Positions 1 to 6,807 of a stretch of 7,738 nt of DNA are shown piece by piece. The first letter of the stretch is position 1; every line of letters begins with the position of its first letter. This DNA comes from an uncultured Prevotella sp. (lineage in GTDB: Bacteria > Bacteroidota > Bacteroidia > Bacteroidales > Bacteroidaceae): assembly GCA_905234355.1 (NCBI GenBank), contig CAJOHP010000114.1, positions 1-7,738 on the forward strand, read 5' to 3'. A model generated the notes under the pieces. That model was not told the origin of the DNA, searched no databases, and worked only from the letters and a program-made list of their open reading frames with translations. Made by a program: the position numbers and the translations under genes.

Positions 1-340
1 GAGCAGGTCAAAATACTCGTTCATGACCGTGACGGGCACGGTGGGCATACTCATCGTCGTGATGTTTGCCTCCGAGCATCCGGCCACCAGCAGCAACATG
101 CAGGTGCTGCTGCTCAACCCGCTGCACCTCTGCTTCGTGCGCTCTGTGGCCCGGCGCAATGCCCACACACACTACTGGACACTGCTGCTCGGCCTCATCA
201 TCCTCTTCGCCGCAGCCGCCTTTTGGCAGGACTATGCCGAGGGCATGACATTTTTGGCACTGATTTTGCTGTCACGATATTGTATCCATAGGGCCGAGAG
301 GCACAGCTTCAGCTGGCACGCCCTCTTCAAGCGTAAATAG
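1..340 (+). CDS. DUF4105 (Lnb N-terminal-domain) family membrane protein, C-terminal fragment
   Basis: The reading frame is open to the left edge of the window (codons start at base 2), so this is the 3' end of a longer gene and the ATG at 23 is internal. About 112 residues are visible. They contain three hydrophobic stretches separated by short polar segments: one after TVTGTVG, one at YWTLLLGLIILFAAAAFW and one at MTFLALILL. The segment between the first two reads SEHPATSSNMQVLLLNPLHL. A short helix, then S-x-HP-x(5)-N, then a run ending in LNPLHL is the pattern I associate with the C-terminal transmembrane part of Bacteroidetes DUF4105 proteins, whose upstream domain is an Lnb-type periplasmic domain. 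The protein ends in a basic tail (FKRK), which fits a cytoplasmic C-terminus. Its TAG stop overlaps the GTG start of the next gene by one base, so the two are probably co-translated. Function is unknown; an envelope role is inferred. The family call rests on memory of the motif, without an alignment. Confidence 0.7.
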   Translation, partial: SRSKYSFMTVTGTVGILIVVMFASEHPATSSNMQVLLLNPLHLCFVRSVARRNAHTHYWTLLLGLIILFAAAAFWQDYAEGMTFLALILLSRYCIHRAERHSFSWHALFKRK

Positions 341-1920
341 TGAAGACACCATATCTCTACATCACCCTACTGGCAGTGCTCGGCATCAGGGCCGAAGCCT
401 TGGGCCAGGAGCAGCAGCTGGGCGACGCGCCCAAGCTGGTGGTGAGCATTGCCATAGACCAGCTGCGCACCGACTATCTGGAAGCTTTCGCCCCACTCTA
501 TTCGTCCGACGGATTCAAGAGGCTGCTGGGCGAGGGACTCGTCTGTGCCAACGCCTCCTACCCCTTTACACCTGTAGACCGTGCCTCGGCCATAGCAGCC
601 CTGGGCACCGGTGTCACACCTTATTATAATAGTATAGCAGGACTGCGGTGGCTCAACCGCGAGACACTGCGGCCCGTGCACTGCACCGACGACGCCAAGC
701 ACCCCGGCATACTGACACGGCAAGGAGCGTCGCCACGGCACATCGCCACATCGACCGTGACCGACGAGCTGAAGGTGGCCACCGCAGGCAAGGCCGTCGT
801 CTGGGCCATAGCACCCTATAGCGACGCCGCCGTGCTCGCCGCCGGACATGCCGCCGACGGCGCGCTCTGGATAGACGATGAGAGCGGGCTGTGGTGCTCA
901 TCGCAATACTTCTTCAGCTCCATGCCGGCATGGGTCAGGGCATACAACGACCTGCAGGCCCCGTGCCGGCGCATCAGCACCCTCACCTGGGAACCCGTCA
1001 ATGCGCTCGTGGGCAACTTCAGCTACTTCGTGCAGGCAGGCGAGCAGTCGCCATTCAAGCACCGCTTCGCCGGCAGCGACGCCTACGCACAGTATAAAGC
1101 CAGCGCCATGGTCAACGCCGACGTCACCGACATGGCGCTGCAGTGCATGGCCAGCACAGGCATGGGCAACGACCGCGTGACCGACATGCTCTCGCTGACC
1201 TACTACGCCGGCAACTTCGACCACCGCACTGTGACCGACTGCCAGATAGAGCTGCAGGACACCTATGTCAGGATGGACCACGAGCTGGCACGCCTCATGC
1301 AGGGCATAGAGCAAAGGCTGGGGCGAGAGAGAGTGCTCTTCGTCGTCACCAGCACAGGCTACAGCGACGAGGAAAACACCGACTACAGCAAGTACCGCAT
1401 ACCCACCGGCACCTTCTACATGAGCCGCACGGCCAACCTGCTCAACATGTACTTCGGCGCCATCTGGGGGCAGGCCAGATATGTGGAGGCCACATTCCGC
1501 AACCAGATATACCTGAACCACAAGCTGCTGGAACAGAAGAAAGTGAGCATCACTGACGCCACGACACGTGCACAGGAGTTTCTGGCGCTACTCTCGGGCG
1601 TGCGCAACGTCTACACCTCGCTACAGCTGCTCACCAGCCTCAGCGAGCACACCATGAAGGTGCGCAACGCCTTCAGCGCCGACCGCTGCGGCGACCTCAT
1701 CGTCGAGGTGGCACCCGGGTGGCGCATACTCAACGAAGACACACAGGAGCAGGAACTGTCACGCGCATCGTTCACACCATTCCCCATCATCTTCTTCGGA
1801 GCAGGCATCGCACCACAGCGCATCACGCTGCCCGTAAGCACCGACCGTATAGCACCGACCATTGCACGGGCCATACGCATCAGGGCACCAAACGCATGCA
1901 CTGCTGAGCCGCTTTTCTGA
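340..1920 (+). CDS. Secreted alkaline-phosphatase-superfamily protein, probably a pseudoenzyme (526 aa)
   Basis: The GTG start at 340 overlaps the upstream TAG; an in-frame TAA at 334-336 rules out a longer form, and no other start keeps the signal peptide. Residues 1-22 form a signal peptide (YLYITLLAVLG core, likely cleavage after ALG), which predicts a periplasmic or surface location. The rest has the fold markers of the phosphodiesterase/PafA branch of the alkaline phosphatase superfamily: SIAIDQLRTDYL (36-47, D40 equals the first metal Asp), GFKRLLGEG (58-66), the TG-x-TP step (90-94), LQDTYVRMDHELARLM near 300-320, RCGDLIVEVAPGW near 449-461, and a C-terminal FFGAGI...DRIAPTIARA. By my hand alignment, the nucleophile Thr is replaced by R81, the D-x(3)-H metal motif by Y288 and N292, the TADHG motif by TSTGY (337-341), and the late His of the HGS motif is absent around 475-481. 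Hydrolytic activity is therefore unlikely; a binding, scaffold or regulatory role is inferred. The next gene is 147 bp away and has its own promoter. Confidence 0.85.
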   Translation: MKTPYLYITLLAVLGIRAEALGQEQQLGDAPKLVVSIAIDQLRTDYLEAFAPLYSSDGFKRLLGEGLVCANASYPFTPVDRASAIAALGTGVTPYYNSIAGLRWLNRETLRPVHCTDDAKHPGILTRQGASPRHIATSTVTDELKVATAGKAVVWAIAPYSDAAVLAAGHAADGALWIDDESGLWCSSQYFFSSMPAWVRAYNDLQAPCRRISTLTWEPVNALVGNFSYFVQAGEQSPFKHRFAGSDAYAQYKASAMVNADVTDMALQCMASTGMGNDRVTDMLSLTYYAGNFDHRTVTDCQIELQDTYVRMDHELARLMQGIEQRLGRERVLFVVTSTGYSDEENTDYSKYRIPTGTFYMSRTANLLNMYFGAIWGQARYVEATFRNQIYLNHKLLEQKKVSITDATTRAQEFLALLSGVRNVYTSLQLLTSLSEHTMKVRNAFSADRCGDLIVEVAPGWRILNEDTQEQELSRASFTPFPIIFFGAGIAPQRITLPVSTDRIAPTIARAIRIRAPNACTAEPLF

Positions 1921-1971
1921 GGACTGGGACCACACTTACCCCTATCCGCAACAGAAAAGCAGCGACATTAT

Positions 1972-1996
1972 GGCAAAAAAACAAGGTTTTCTTGCC
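1972..1996. repeat. Imperfect inverted repeat overlapping the secA -33 element
   Basis: GGCAA (1972-1976) is complementary to TTGCC (1992-1996). After one mismatch, AAAA (1978-1981) pairs with TTTT (1987-1990) around a 5-nt loop. No T-run follows the right arm, so it does not look like an intrinsic terminator for the upstream gene. The right arm covers the TTG of the -33 box, so a protein bound here could affect secA transcription. It may equally be chance in an A/T-rich stretch. Confidence 0.35.
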
Positions 1997-2023
1997 GTAA
2001 TACGCAAAAAATCAGTAACTTTG
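1992..2023 (+). promoter_or_regulatory. secA promoter, Bacteroidetes -33/-7 type
   Basis: The -7 box TAACTTTG lies at 2016-2023 and is followed by CA, an exact match to the Bacteroidetes consensus TAnnTTTG. A TTG at 1992-1994, inside TTTTCTTG, fits the -33 element with a 21-nt spacer. Transcription would start near 2030, leaving a leader of about 38 nt before the secA ATG. That leader is A-rich (2041-2066 includes AACAATAAAAGACAAAATAAAG) and has no convincing Shine-Dalgarno sequence, as is normal in this phylum. An imperfect dyad (1972-1996) overlaps the -33 element. Confidence 0.8.
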
Positions 2024-2067
2024 CACCCCGTATATTCAATAGCAAACAATAAAAGACAAAATAAAGA

Positions 2068-5000
2068 ATGAATTTCAACAAAATCTTAAAAGCACTGTTC
2101 GGCGACAAATCGTCGCGCGACATGAAAGCCATCCAGCCACTCGTGGAGGAGGTGAAAGCCATCTACCCCACCATCGAGAAGCTGAGCAACGACGAGCTGC
2201 GACAGCGCGCGCAGGAGATACGCGCCCAAGTGCAGGCCGCTGCCAAGGAGCAGAAAGCCGAGATAGACAAGCTGAAGGCCACCATCGAGCAGACACCACT
2301 GGACGAGCGCGCCGACATCTTCGCACAGATAGACAAGCTGGAGAAGGAAGCACTCGAGGTCTACGAGAAAGCACTCGATGAGGTGCGCCCCGAGGTCTTC
2401 GCCATCGTCAAGGACACCGCACGGCGCTTTGCACAAAACGAGGAGACCGTCGTCACCGCCACCGACTTCGACCGCGAGCTGGCCGGCGACCCCCACAAGG
2501 ACTTCATCACCATCGACGGCGACAAGGCCATCTACCACAACCACTGGACTGCCGGAGGCAACGACCTGAAGTGGGAGATGATACACTACGACGTGCAGCT
2601 CTTCGGAGGAACCGTGCTGCACCAGGGCAAGATTGCCGAGATGGCCACCGGCGAGGGTAAGACTCTCGTGGCCACACTGCCCGTATTCCTCAACGCACTC
2701 ACGGGCAACGGCGTGCACGTCGTCACCGTCAACGACTATCTGGCCAAGCGAGACTCTGAATGGATGGGACCACTATACATGTTCCACGGACTCAGCGTGG
2801 ACTGCATAGACAAGCACCAGCCCAACTCACCCGAAAGGCGACGCGCCTATCAGGCCGACATCACCTTCGGCACCAACAATGAGTTCGGATTCGACTATCT
2901 GCGCGACAACATGGCCATCTCGCCCGCCGACCTCGTGCAGCGCGCCCACAACTACGCCATCGTCGACGAGGTCGACTCGGTGCTCATCGACGACGCCCGC
3001 ACGCCGCTCATCATCAGCGGACCAGTGCCTAAAGGCGAGGTGCAGATGTTTGAGGAGTATCAGCCGCTCGTGGAACGACTCGTGGGCGTGCAGCGACAGC
3101 TCGCCACACAGTTCCTCGCCGAGGCCAAGCAGAAGATAGGCGAAGGACAGAAGATGATGGAAAGCGGCGACAAGAAGCAGGCACAGGAGCTGCTCGACCA
3201 GGGATTCCTCTCGCTCTACCGCTCACACAAGGCACTGCCTAAGAACAAGCCACTCATCAAGTATCTCTCGGAAGAGGGCATCAAGGCAGGCATGCTCAAG
3301 ACCGAGGAGATATACATGGAGAACAACAACCGCAAGATGCCCGAATGTGTGGCACCACTCTACTTCGTCGTCGACGAGAAGCTCAACTCCTGCGACCTGA
3401 CCGACAAGGGCACAGCATGGCTCGCACAGCAGGTGCAGGACGACCAGCTGTTTGTGCTGCCCGACATCGCCGCACAGCTCTCAGCACTCGAGGTGGAGCC
3501 TGGACTCACCGACGAGGAGCGCGTAGACAAGAAAGACGAGATGATGCAGCACTACGCCGTCCAGTCCGAACGCGTGCACACCCTGCAGCAACTGCTCAAG
3601 GCCTACTGCATGTTCAACAAGGACGACGAGTATGTGGTCATAGACGGTGAGGTGAAAATCGTGGACGAGCAGACAGGCCGCATCATGGAGGGCCGACGCT
3701 GGAGCGACGGACTGCACCAGGCCGTCGAGGCCAAGGAGCACGTGAAGGTGGAAGCCGCCACGCAGACCTTTGCCACCATCACCCTGCAGAACTACTTCCG
3801 CATGTACCACAAACTCGCCGGCATGACAGGTACGGCATCGACCGAGGCGGGCGAGTTCTGGGACATCTACAAGCTCGACGTGGTGGAGATACCTACCAAC
3901 CGCCCCGTCATACGCAACGACATGGACGACCGCGTCTACAAGACACAGCGCGAGAAGTATAAGGCTGTCATCGAGGAGGTGGTCAAGATGCGCAAAGCCG
4001 GACGCCCCACGCTCATCGGCACCACGTCGGTGGAAATCTCGCAGCTGCTCTCGCGCATGCTCGACATGTATGTAGACCCGGAGACAGGACGCCGCGAAGG
4101 CATACCCCACCAGGTGCTCAACGCCAAACTGCACCACAAGGAGGCCGACATCGTGGCACTGGCCGGACAGTCTACGGGCGGTCTGGGCGCCGTGACCATC
4201 GCCACCAACATGGCCGGCCGCGGTACCGACATCAAACTCTCGCCTGAGGTGAAAGCCGCCGGCGGACTGGCCATCATCGGCACTGAGCGCCACGAGAGCC
4301 GACGCGTGGACCGACAGCTGCGAGGACGTGCCGGACGACAGGGCGACCCGGGCTCATCGGTGTTCTACGTCTCTCTCGAGGACAAGCTCATGCGTCTGTT
4401 CGCCTCCGAGCGCATCGCCTCGGTCATGGACCGACTGGGCTTCAAGGAGGGCGAGATGATAGAGAGCCCCATGATCTCGAAGAGCATAGAGCGCGCACAG
4501 AAGAAGGTTGAGGAAAACCACTTCGGCGTGCGCAAGCGCCTGCTGGAATACGACGACGTGATGAACAAGCAGCGCACGGCCATCTACGAGAAGCGACGCC
4601 ACGCACTCATGGGCGAGCGCATCGGCATGGACATTGCCAACACCATCTGGGACCGCGTCTGCAACATCATCGAGAACAACGACTATCAGGGATGCAAGGA
4701 GGAGTTCATCCGGCTCTTTGCCATGGAGGTGCCCTTCACCGAGCAGCAACTGACCGAGCAAAACCACGAGGAGCTCAACGAGACCGCCTTCCAGGCTGCC
4801 CTCGCTGCCTTCAACCGCAAGACCGAGCGCATCTGCGAGGTGGCCATGCCCATCATCAAGCAGGTCTACGAGCAGCAGGGCATGATGTATGAGCGCATCA
4901 TGGTGCCTATCACCGACGGCCGCCGCATGTATAACATCGCCTGCAACCTGCAGGAGGCCTACGAGACGGAGTGCAAGTCGGTGGTAAAGGAGTTTGAGAA

Positions 5001-5460
5001 GCAGATACTGCTGCACATCATCGACGACGCATGGAAGGAGAACCTGCGTGAGCTCGACGAGCTGCGCCACTCTGTGCAGAACGCCTCCTACGAGCAGAAG
5101 GACCCGCTGCTCATCTTCAAACTCGAGAGCGCCAAGGTGTGGGACACGATGATCAACGACATGTATAACCGCATCGTCTCCATCCTCTCACGCGCCGCCA
5201 TACCCGAGCTGCAGCAGCAGGAGGTGCAGGAGGCCGCTCCCGAAGAGCACACCGACCGCCGGCAGTACACCGAGAACAAGCAGCAGATGGAGGAAGAGCA
5301 GATGGTGGACGAGAACCAGCAGGCTGCCGCACAGCACGACACTCGCGCACAGCAGCCCCGCAACCCCATCATACGCGACCGACTGCCCGGACGCAACGAC
5401 CCCTGCCCCTGCGGCTCGGGAAAGAAGTTCAAGCAGTGCCACGGCAAGGGACTGGTGTAA
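2068..5460 (+). CDS. secA: Protein translocase ATPase SecA (1130 aa)
   Basis: SecA is the peripheral-membrane ATPase that pushes unfolded preproteins through the SecYEG channel. The diagnostic motifs are present in order: Walker A GEGKT (195-199), DEAD-type box DEVD (300-303) followed by DDARTPLIISGP, VDEQTGR (532-538) with GRRWSDGLHQAVEAKE, a TGTAS/PTNRP region, NMAGRGTD (714-721), and the arginine-finger motif QLRGRAGRQGD (750-760). The C-terminus is a zinc-binding SecB/lipid-contact domain with C1113, C1115, C1124 and H1125 (C-x-C-x8-CH). The protein is about 230 residues longer than E. coli SecA. The extra length lies in a charged, helix-rich insertion near 57-98, a second near 124-170 before HYDVQLFGG, and roughly 90 residues in the preprotein-crosslinking domain between 320 and 530. 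Large insertions of this kind are, to my knowledge, usual in Bacteroidetes. A Gln/Glu-rich linker (about 1050-1107) joins the helical core to the zinc tail. The ATG at 2068 is the first start after the promoter. Confidence 0.98.
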   Translation: MNFNKILKALFGDKSSRDMKAIQPLVEEVKAIYPTIEKLSNDELRQRAQEIRAQVQAAAKEQKAEIDKLKATIEQTPLDERADIFAQIDKLEKEALEVYEKALDEVRPEVFAIVKDTARRFAQNEETVVTATDFDRELAGDPHKDFITIDGDKAIYHNHWTAGGNDLKWEMIHYDVQLFGGTVLHQGKIAEMATGEGKTLVATLPVFLNALTGNGVHVVTVNDYLAKRDSEWMGPLYMFHGLSVDCIDKHQPNSPERRRAYQADITFGTNNEFGFDYLRDNMAISPADLVQRAHNYAIVDEVDSVLIDDARTPLIISGPVPKGEVQMFEEYQPLVERLVGVQRQLATQFLAEAKQKIGEGQKMMESGDKKQAQELLDQGFLSLYRSHKALPKNKPLIKYLSEEGIKAGMLKTEEIYMENNNRKMPECVAPLYFVVDEKLNSCDLTDKGTAWLAQQVQDDQLFVLPDIAAQLSALEVEPGLTDEERVDKKDEMMQHYAVQSERVHTLQQLLKAYCMFNKDDEYVVIDGEVKIVDEQTGRIMEGRRWSDGLHQAVEAKEHVKVEAATQTFATITLQNYFRMYHKLAGMTGTASTEAGEFWDIYKLDVVEIPTNRPVIRNDMDDRVYKTQREKYKAVIEEVVKMRKAGRPTLIGTTSVEISQLLSRMLDMYVDPETGRREGIPHQVLNAKLHHKEADIVALAGQSTGGLGAVTIATNMAGRGTDIKLSPEVKAAGGLAIIGTERHESRRVDRQLRGRAGRQGDPGSSVFYVSLEDKLMRLFASERIASVMDRLGFKEGEMIESPMISKSIERAQKKVEENHFGVRKRLLEYDDVMNKQRTAIYEKRRHALMGERIGMDIANTIWDRVCNIIENNDYQGCKEEFIRLFAMEVPFTEQQLTEQNHEELNETAFQAALAAFNRKTERICEVAMPIIKQVYEQQGMMYERIMVPITDGRRMYNIACNLQEAYETECKSVVKEFEKQILLHIIDDAWKENLRELDELRHSVQNASYEQKDPLLIFKLESAKVWDTMINDMYNRIVSILSRAAIPELQQQEVQEAAPEEHTDRRQYTENKQQMEEEQMVDENQQAAAQHDTRAQQPRNPIIRDRLPGRNDPCPCGSGKKFKQCHGKGLV

Positions 5461-5495
5461 CCCTGCTTAGCAACACGTCCCGCCCCCACCGGGGA

Positions 5496-5538
5496 AAAAG
5501 CACATGAAGCAGGATTCAGCACCGCTTCATGTGCTTTT
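5496..5538 (+). terminator. Intrinsic terminator downstream of secA
   Basis: A perfect 15-bp inverted repeat, AAAAGCACATGAAGC (5496-5510) and GCTTCATGTGCTTTT (5524-5538), encloses a 13-nt loop. The right arm ends in TTTT and the left arm begins with an A-run, so the hairpin could terminate in either direction, although both flanking genes are on the + strand. A small GC stem (CCCC 5484-5487 with GGGG 5491-5494) lies just upstream. It begins 36 nt after the secA stop and separates secA from the ABC ATPase gene. Confidence 0.82.
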
Positions 5539-5617
5539 ACATCTTGCAGACACCACACACCGCAACCCGACAACACCGAAAGGAAGTATCATCTCCCCTA
5601 ACTATCAAGACACAGCC

Positions 5618-6361
5618 ATGATACAAATAGAAAACCTGAAGAAGCAATTCGGCGAGACCATCGCCTGCGACATCCCTTCGTTTACCATCAACGACGGCGA
5701 CATCCTCGGATTGGTGGGCAACAACGGCGCCGGCAAGACCACCCTCTTCCGCATCCTGCTCGACCTGCTCAAGGCCGACGAGGGACACGTCACGCTCGAC
5801 GGCATCGACCCCTCGGCCTCTGAAGCGTGGAAGGACACCACAGCAGCCTACATCGACGAGGGCTTCCTCATCGACTTCCTCACACCCGAAGAGTACTTCG
5901 CCTTTCTCGACAAGATAGGGGCCGCCACCATCAAGCCCGAGGAGATGGAACAGCAGTTCGAACGCTTTGCCGGCGGCGAGGTGTTCGGACAGAAGAAGCT
6001 CATACGCAACCTCTCGGCCGGCAACAAGCAGAAAGTGGGCATCATGGCAGCGCTCATGCGACAGCCCAAGATACTCATCCTCGACGAGCCCTTCAACTTC
6101 CTCGACCCCTCCGGGCAGAACACGCTGAAGCACCTGCTCAGCGACTACGGACAGGCCACCGGCGCCACCATCCTCGTGAGCAGCCACAACCTGCAGCACA
6201 CCATCGACATCTCCACCCGCATAGCACTGCTGGAAAAAGGGAAAATCATACGCGACATACCCAATACAGACGGCAATGCCCGAGAAGAGATAGACCGCTA
6301 TTTTGAGGTAGGACACGCCCCGACAAGTGCACAGGAAGAAGGCGAAGAACAAAAAAAATGA
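5618..6361 (+). CDS. ABC transporter ATP-binding protein (247 aa)
   Basis: This is a single nucleotide-binding domain of the ABC superfamily. Visible motifs are Walker A GNNGAGKTT (34-42), an ABC signature LSAGN (132-136) followed by KQKVGI, Walker B ILILDE (152-157), a D-loop NFLD (160-163) and the switch histidine in SSHNL (H190). The Q-loop position reads AAYIDEGF (76-83), with Asp-Glu where many ABC ATPases have Gln. The C-terminal tail is short, acidic and Lys-ending (EEGEEQKK). A start at 5618 gives the usual MIQIENLKKQFG beginning. An upstream in-frame ATG at 5504 lies inside the secA terminator stem and would add 38 non-conserved residues, so I reject it. There is no permease before or after it: the upstream gene is secA and the downstream gene is an HU protein. 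The substrate cannot be inferred; it may work with a membrane partner encoded elsewhere. Its promoter is not evident. Confidence 0.92.
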   Translation: MIQIENLKKQFGETIACDIPSFTINDGDILGLVGNNGAGKTTLFRILLDLLKADEGHVTLDGIDPSASEAWKDTTAAYIDEGFLIDFLTPEEYFAFLDKIGAATIKPEEMEQQFERFAGGEVFGQKKLIRNLSAGNKQKVGIMAALMRQPKILILDEPFNFLDPSGQNTLKHLLSDYGQATGATILVSSHNLQHTIDISTRIALLEKGKIIRDIPNTDGNAREEIDRYFEVGHAPTSAQEEGEEQKK

Positions 6362-6378
6362 AAATTATTCTAAAAATA

Positions 6379-6410
6379 TTTCCGTATCTCACTGAAAAAC
6401 AGTATCTTTG
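6379..6410 (+). promoter_or_regulatory. Promoter of the HU gene cluster, Bacteroidetes -33/-7 type
   Basis: TATCTTTG (6403-6410), followed by CA, matches the -7 consensus TAnnTTTG. A TTTC at 6379-6382 sits 20 nt upstream at the -33 position, preceded by an A/T-rich tract (6361-6380). The hexamer GTATCT occurs twice in direct orientation (6384-6389 and 6402-6407), the second copy within the -7 box. Predicted transcription starts near 6417, giving a leader of about 40 nt. This promoter probably also serves the small basic protein gene and perhaps the RNase gene. Confidence 0.8.
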
Positions 6411-6455
6411 CAGTCCGAAATTCAAAACATCACCTTTTAAAGACATAAAATCAAC

Positions 6456-6764
6456 ATGACGAAAGCAGAAATAGTCAACAAAATAGCCGAAACGACAGGC
6501 GTTGACAAGAAGGCAGTAGCCATCACCGTAGAGGCTTTCATGGAAGAAATCAGGGAGAGCCTCGCCGGAAGAAAGGAGAGCGTATTCCTCAGAGGCTTCG
6601 GCAGTTTCATCGTGAAGCATCGCGCCCAGAAGACGGCCAGAAACATCTCGAAAAACACCACCCTCATCATCGATGCCCATGACCTGCCCGCCTTCAAGCC
6701 CGCAAAGAGCTTCATAGAACGCATGGACGCCTACAGCCCCGAGGCCGAAGAGACATCAAATTAA
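6456..6764 (+). CDS. HU/IHF family nucleoid DNA-binding protein (102 aa)
   Basis: Proteins of this family are dimeric, bend DNA and organise the nucleoid. The N-terminal two-helix dimerisation part is residues 1-40 (MTKAEIVNKIAETTGVDKK onward). The family signature follows: LRGFGSFIVKHRAQKTARN (45-63), then the beta-arm, then PAFKPAKSF (78-86). The usual arm-tip motif RNPxTG, whose proline intercalates between base pairs, is replaced here by RNISKN (62-67), so the proline is missing. I recall this variant from other Bacteroidetes members, so it appears to be a lineage form. An acidic tail (SPEAEETSN) extends beyond the common 90-95 residue length. The gene has its own promoter about 50 nt upstream and an A-rich leader. 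It is followed 43 nt later by a small basic protein gene. Whether it forms homodimers (HU-like) or heterodimers (IHF-like) cannot be told from sequence. Confidence 0.95.
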   Translation: MTKAEIVNKIAETTGVDKKAVAITVEAFMEEIRESLAGRKESVFLRGFGSFIVKHRAQKTARNISKNTTLIIDAHDLPAFKPAKSFIERMDAYSPEAEETSN

Positions 6765-6807
6765 AAACACATACAATAATAACACTTTCTAATCAACATT
6801 AAGAATT

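Noticed and set aside
898..1521. 207-codon minus-strand frame inside the pseudophosphatase gene
   Set aside because: Composition is that of an antisense shadow and the sense frame carries family motifs along its whole length.
1862..2071. 69-codon frame starting inside the end of the pseudophosphatase gene
   Set aside because: Its first half is an out-of-frame shadow; only the part from the internal ATG at 1970 is considered, as a speculative leader frame.
3481..4293. 270-codon open frame on the minus strand inside secA
   Set aside because: It is a codon-bias shadow of secA: Leu/Val/His-rich with no recognisable motif, and the sense frame is an unambiguous SecA.
5170..5390. CAG/GAG-rich stretch near the secA 3' end as a nucleotide repeat
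   Set aside because: It is not a regular tandem array; it encodes the Gln/Glu-rich linker before the SecA zinc tail.
5536..5547. TTTACATCTTGC as a -7 box for the ABC ATPase gene
   Set aside because: It needs one extra base relative to TAnnTTTG and has no -33 element; it overlaps the terminator tail.
5504..5617. N-terminal extension of the ABC ATPase from an ATG at 5504
   Set aside because: The ATG lies inside the left arm of the secA terminator, the 38 extra residues have no ABC-domain character, and ATG 5618 gives the standard beginning of the domain.
5537..6352. 271-codon open frame on the minus strand opposite the ABC ATPase
   Set aside because: Same cause: the composition follows from the sense-strand codons, and no promoter or family motif supports it.
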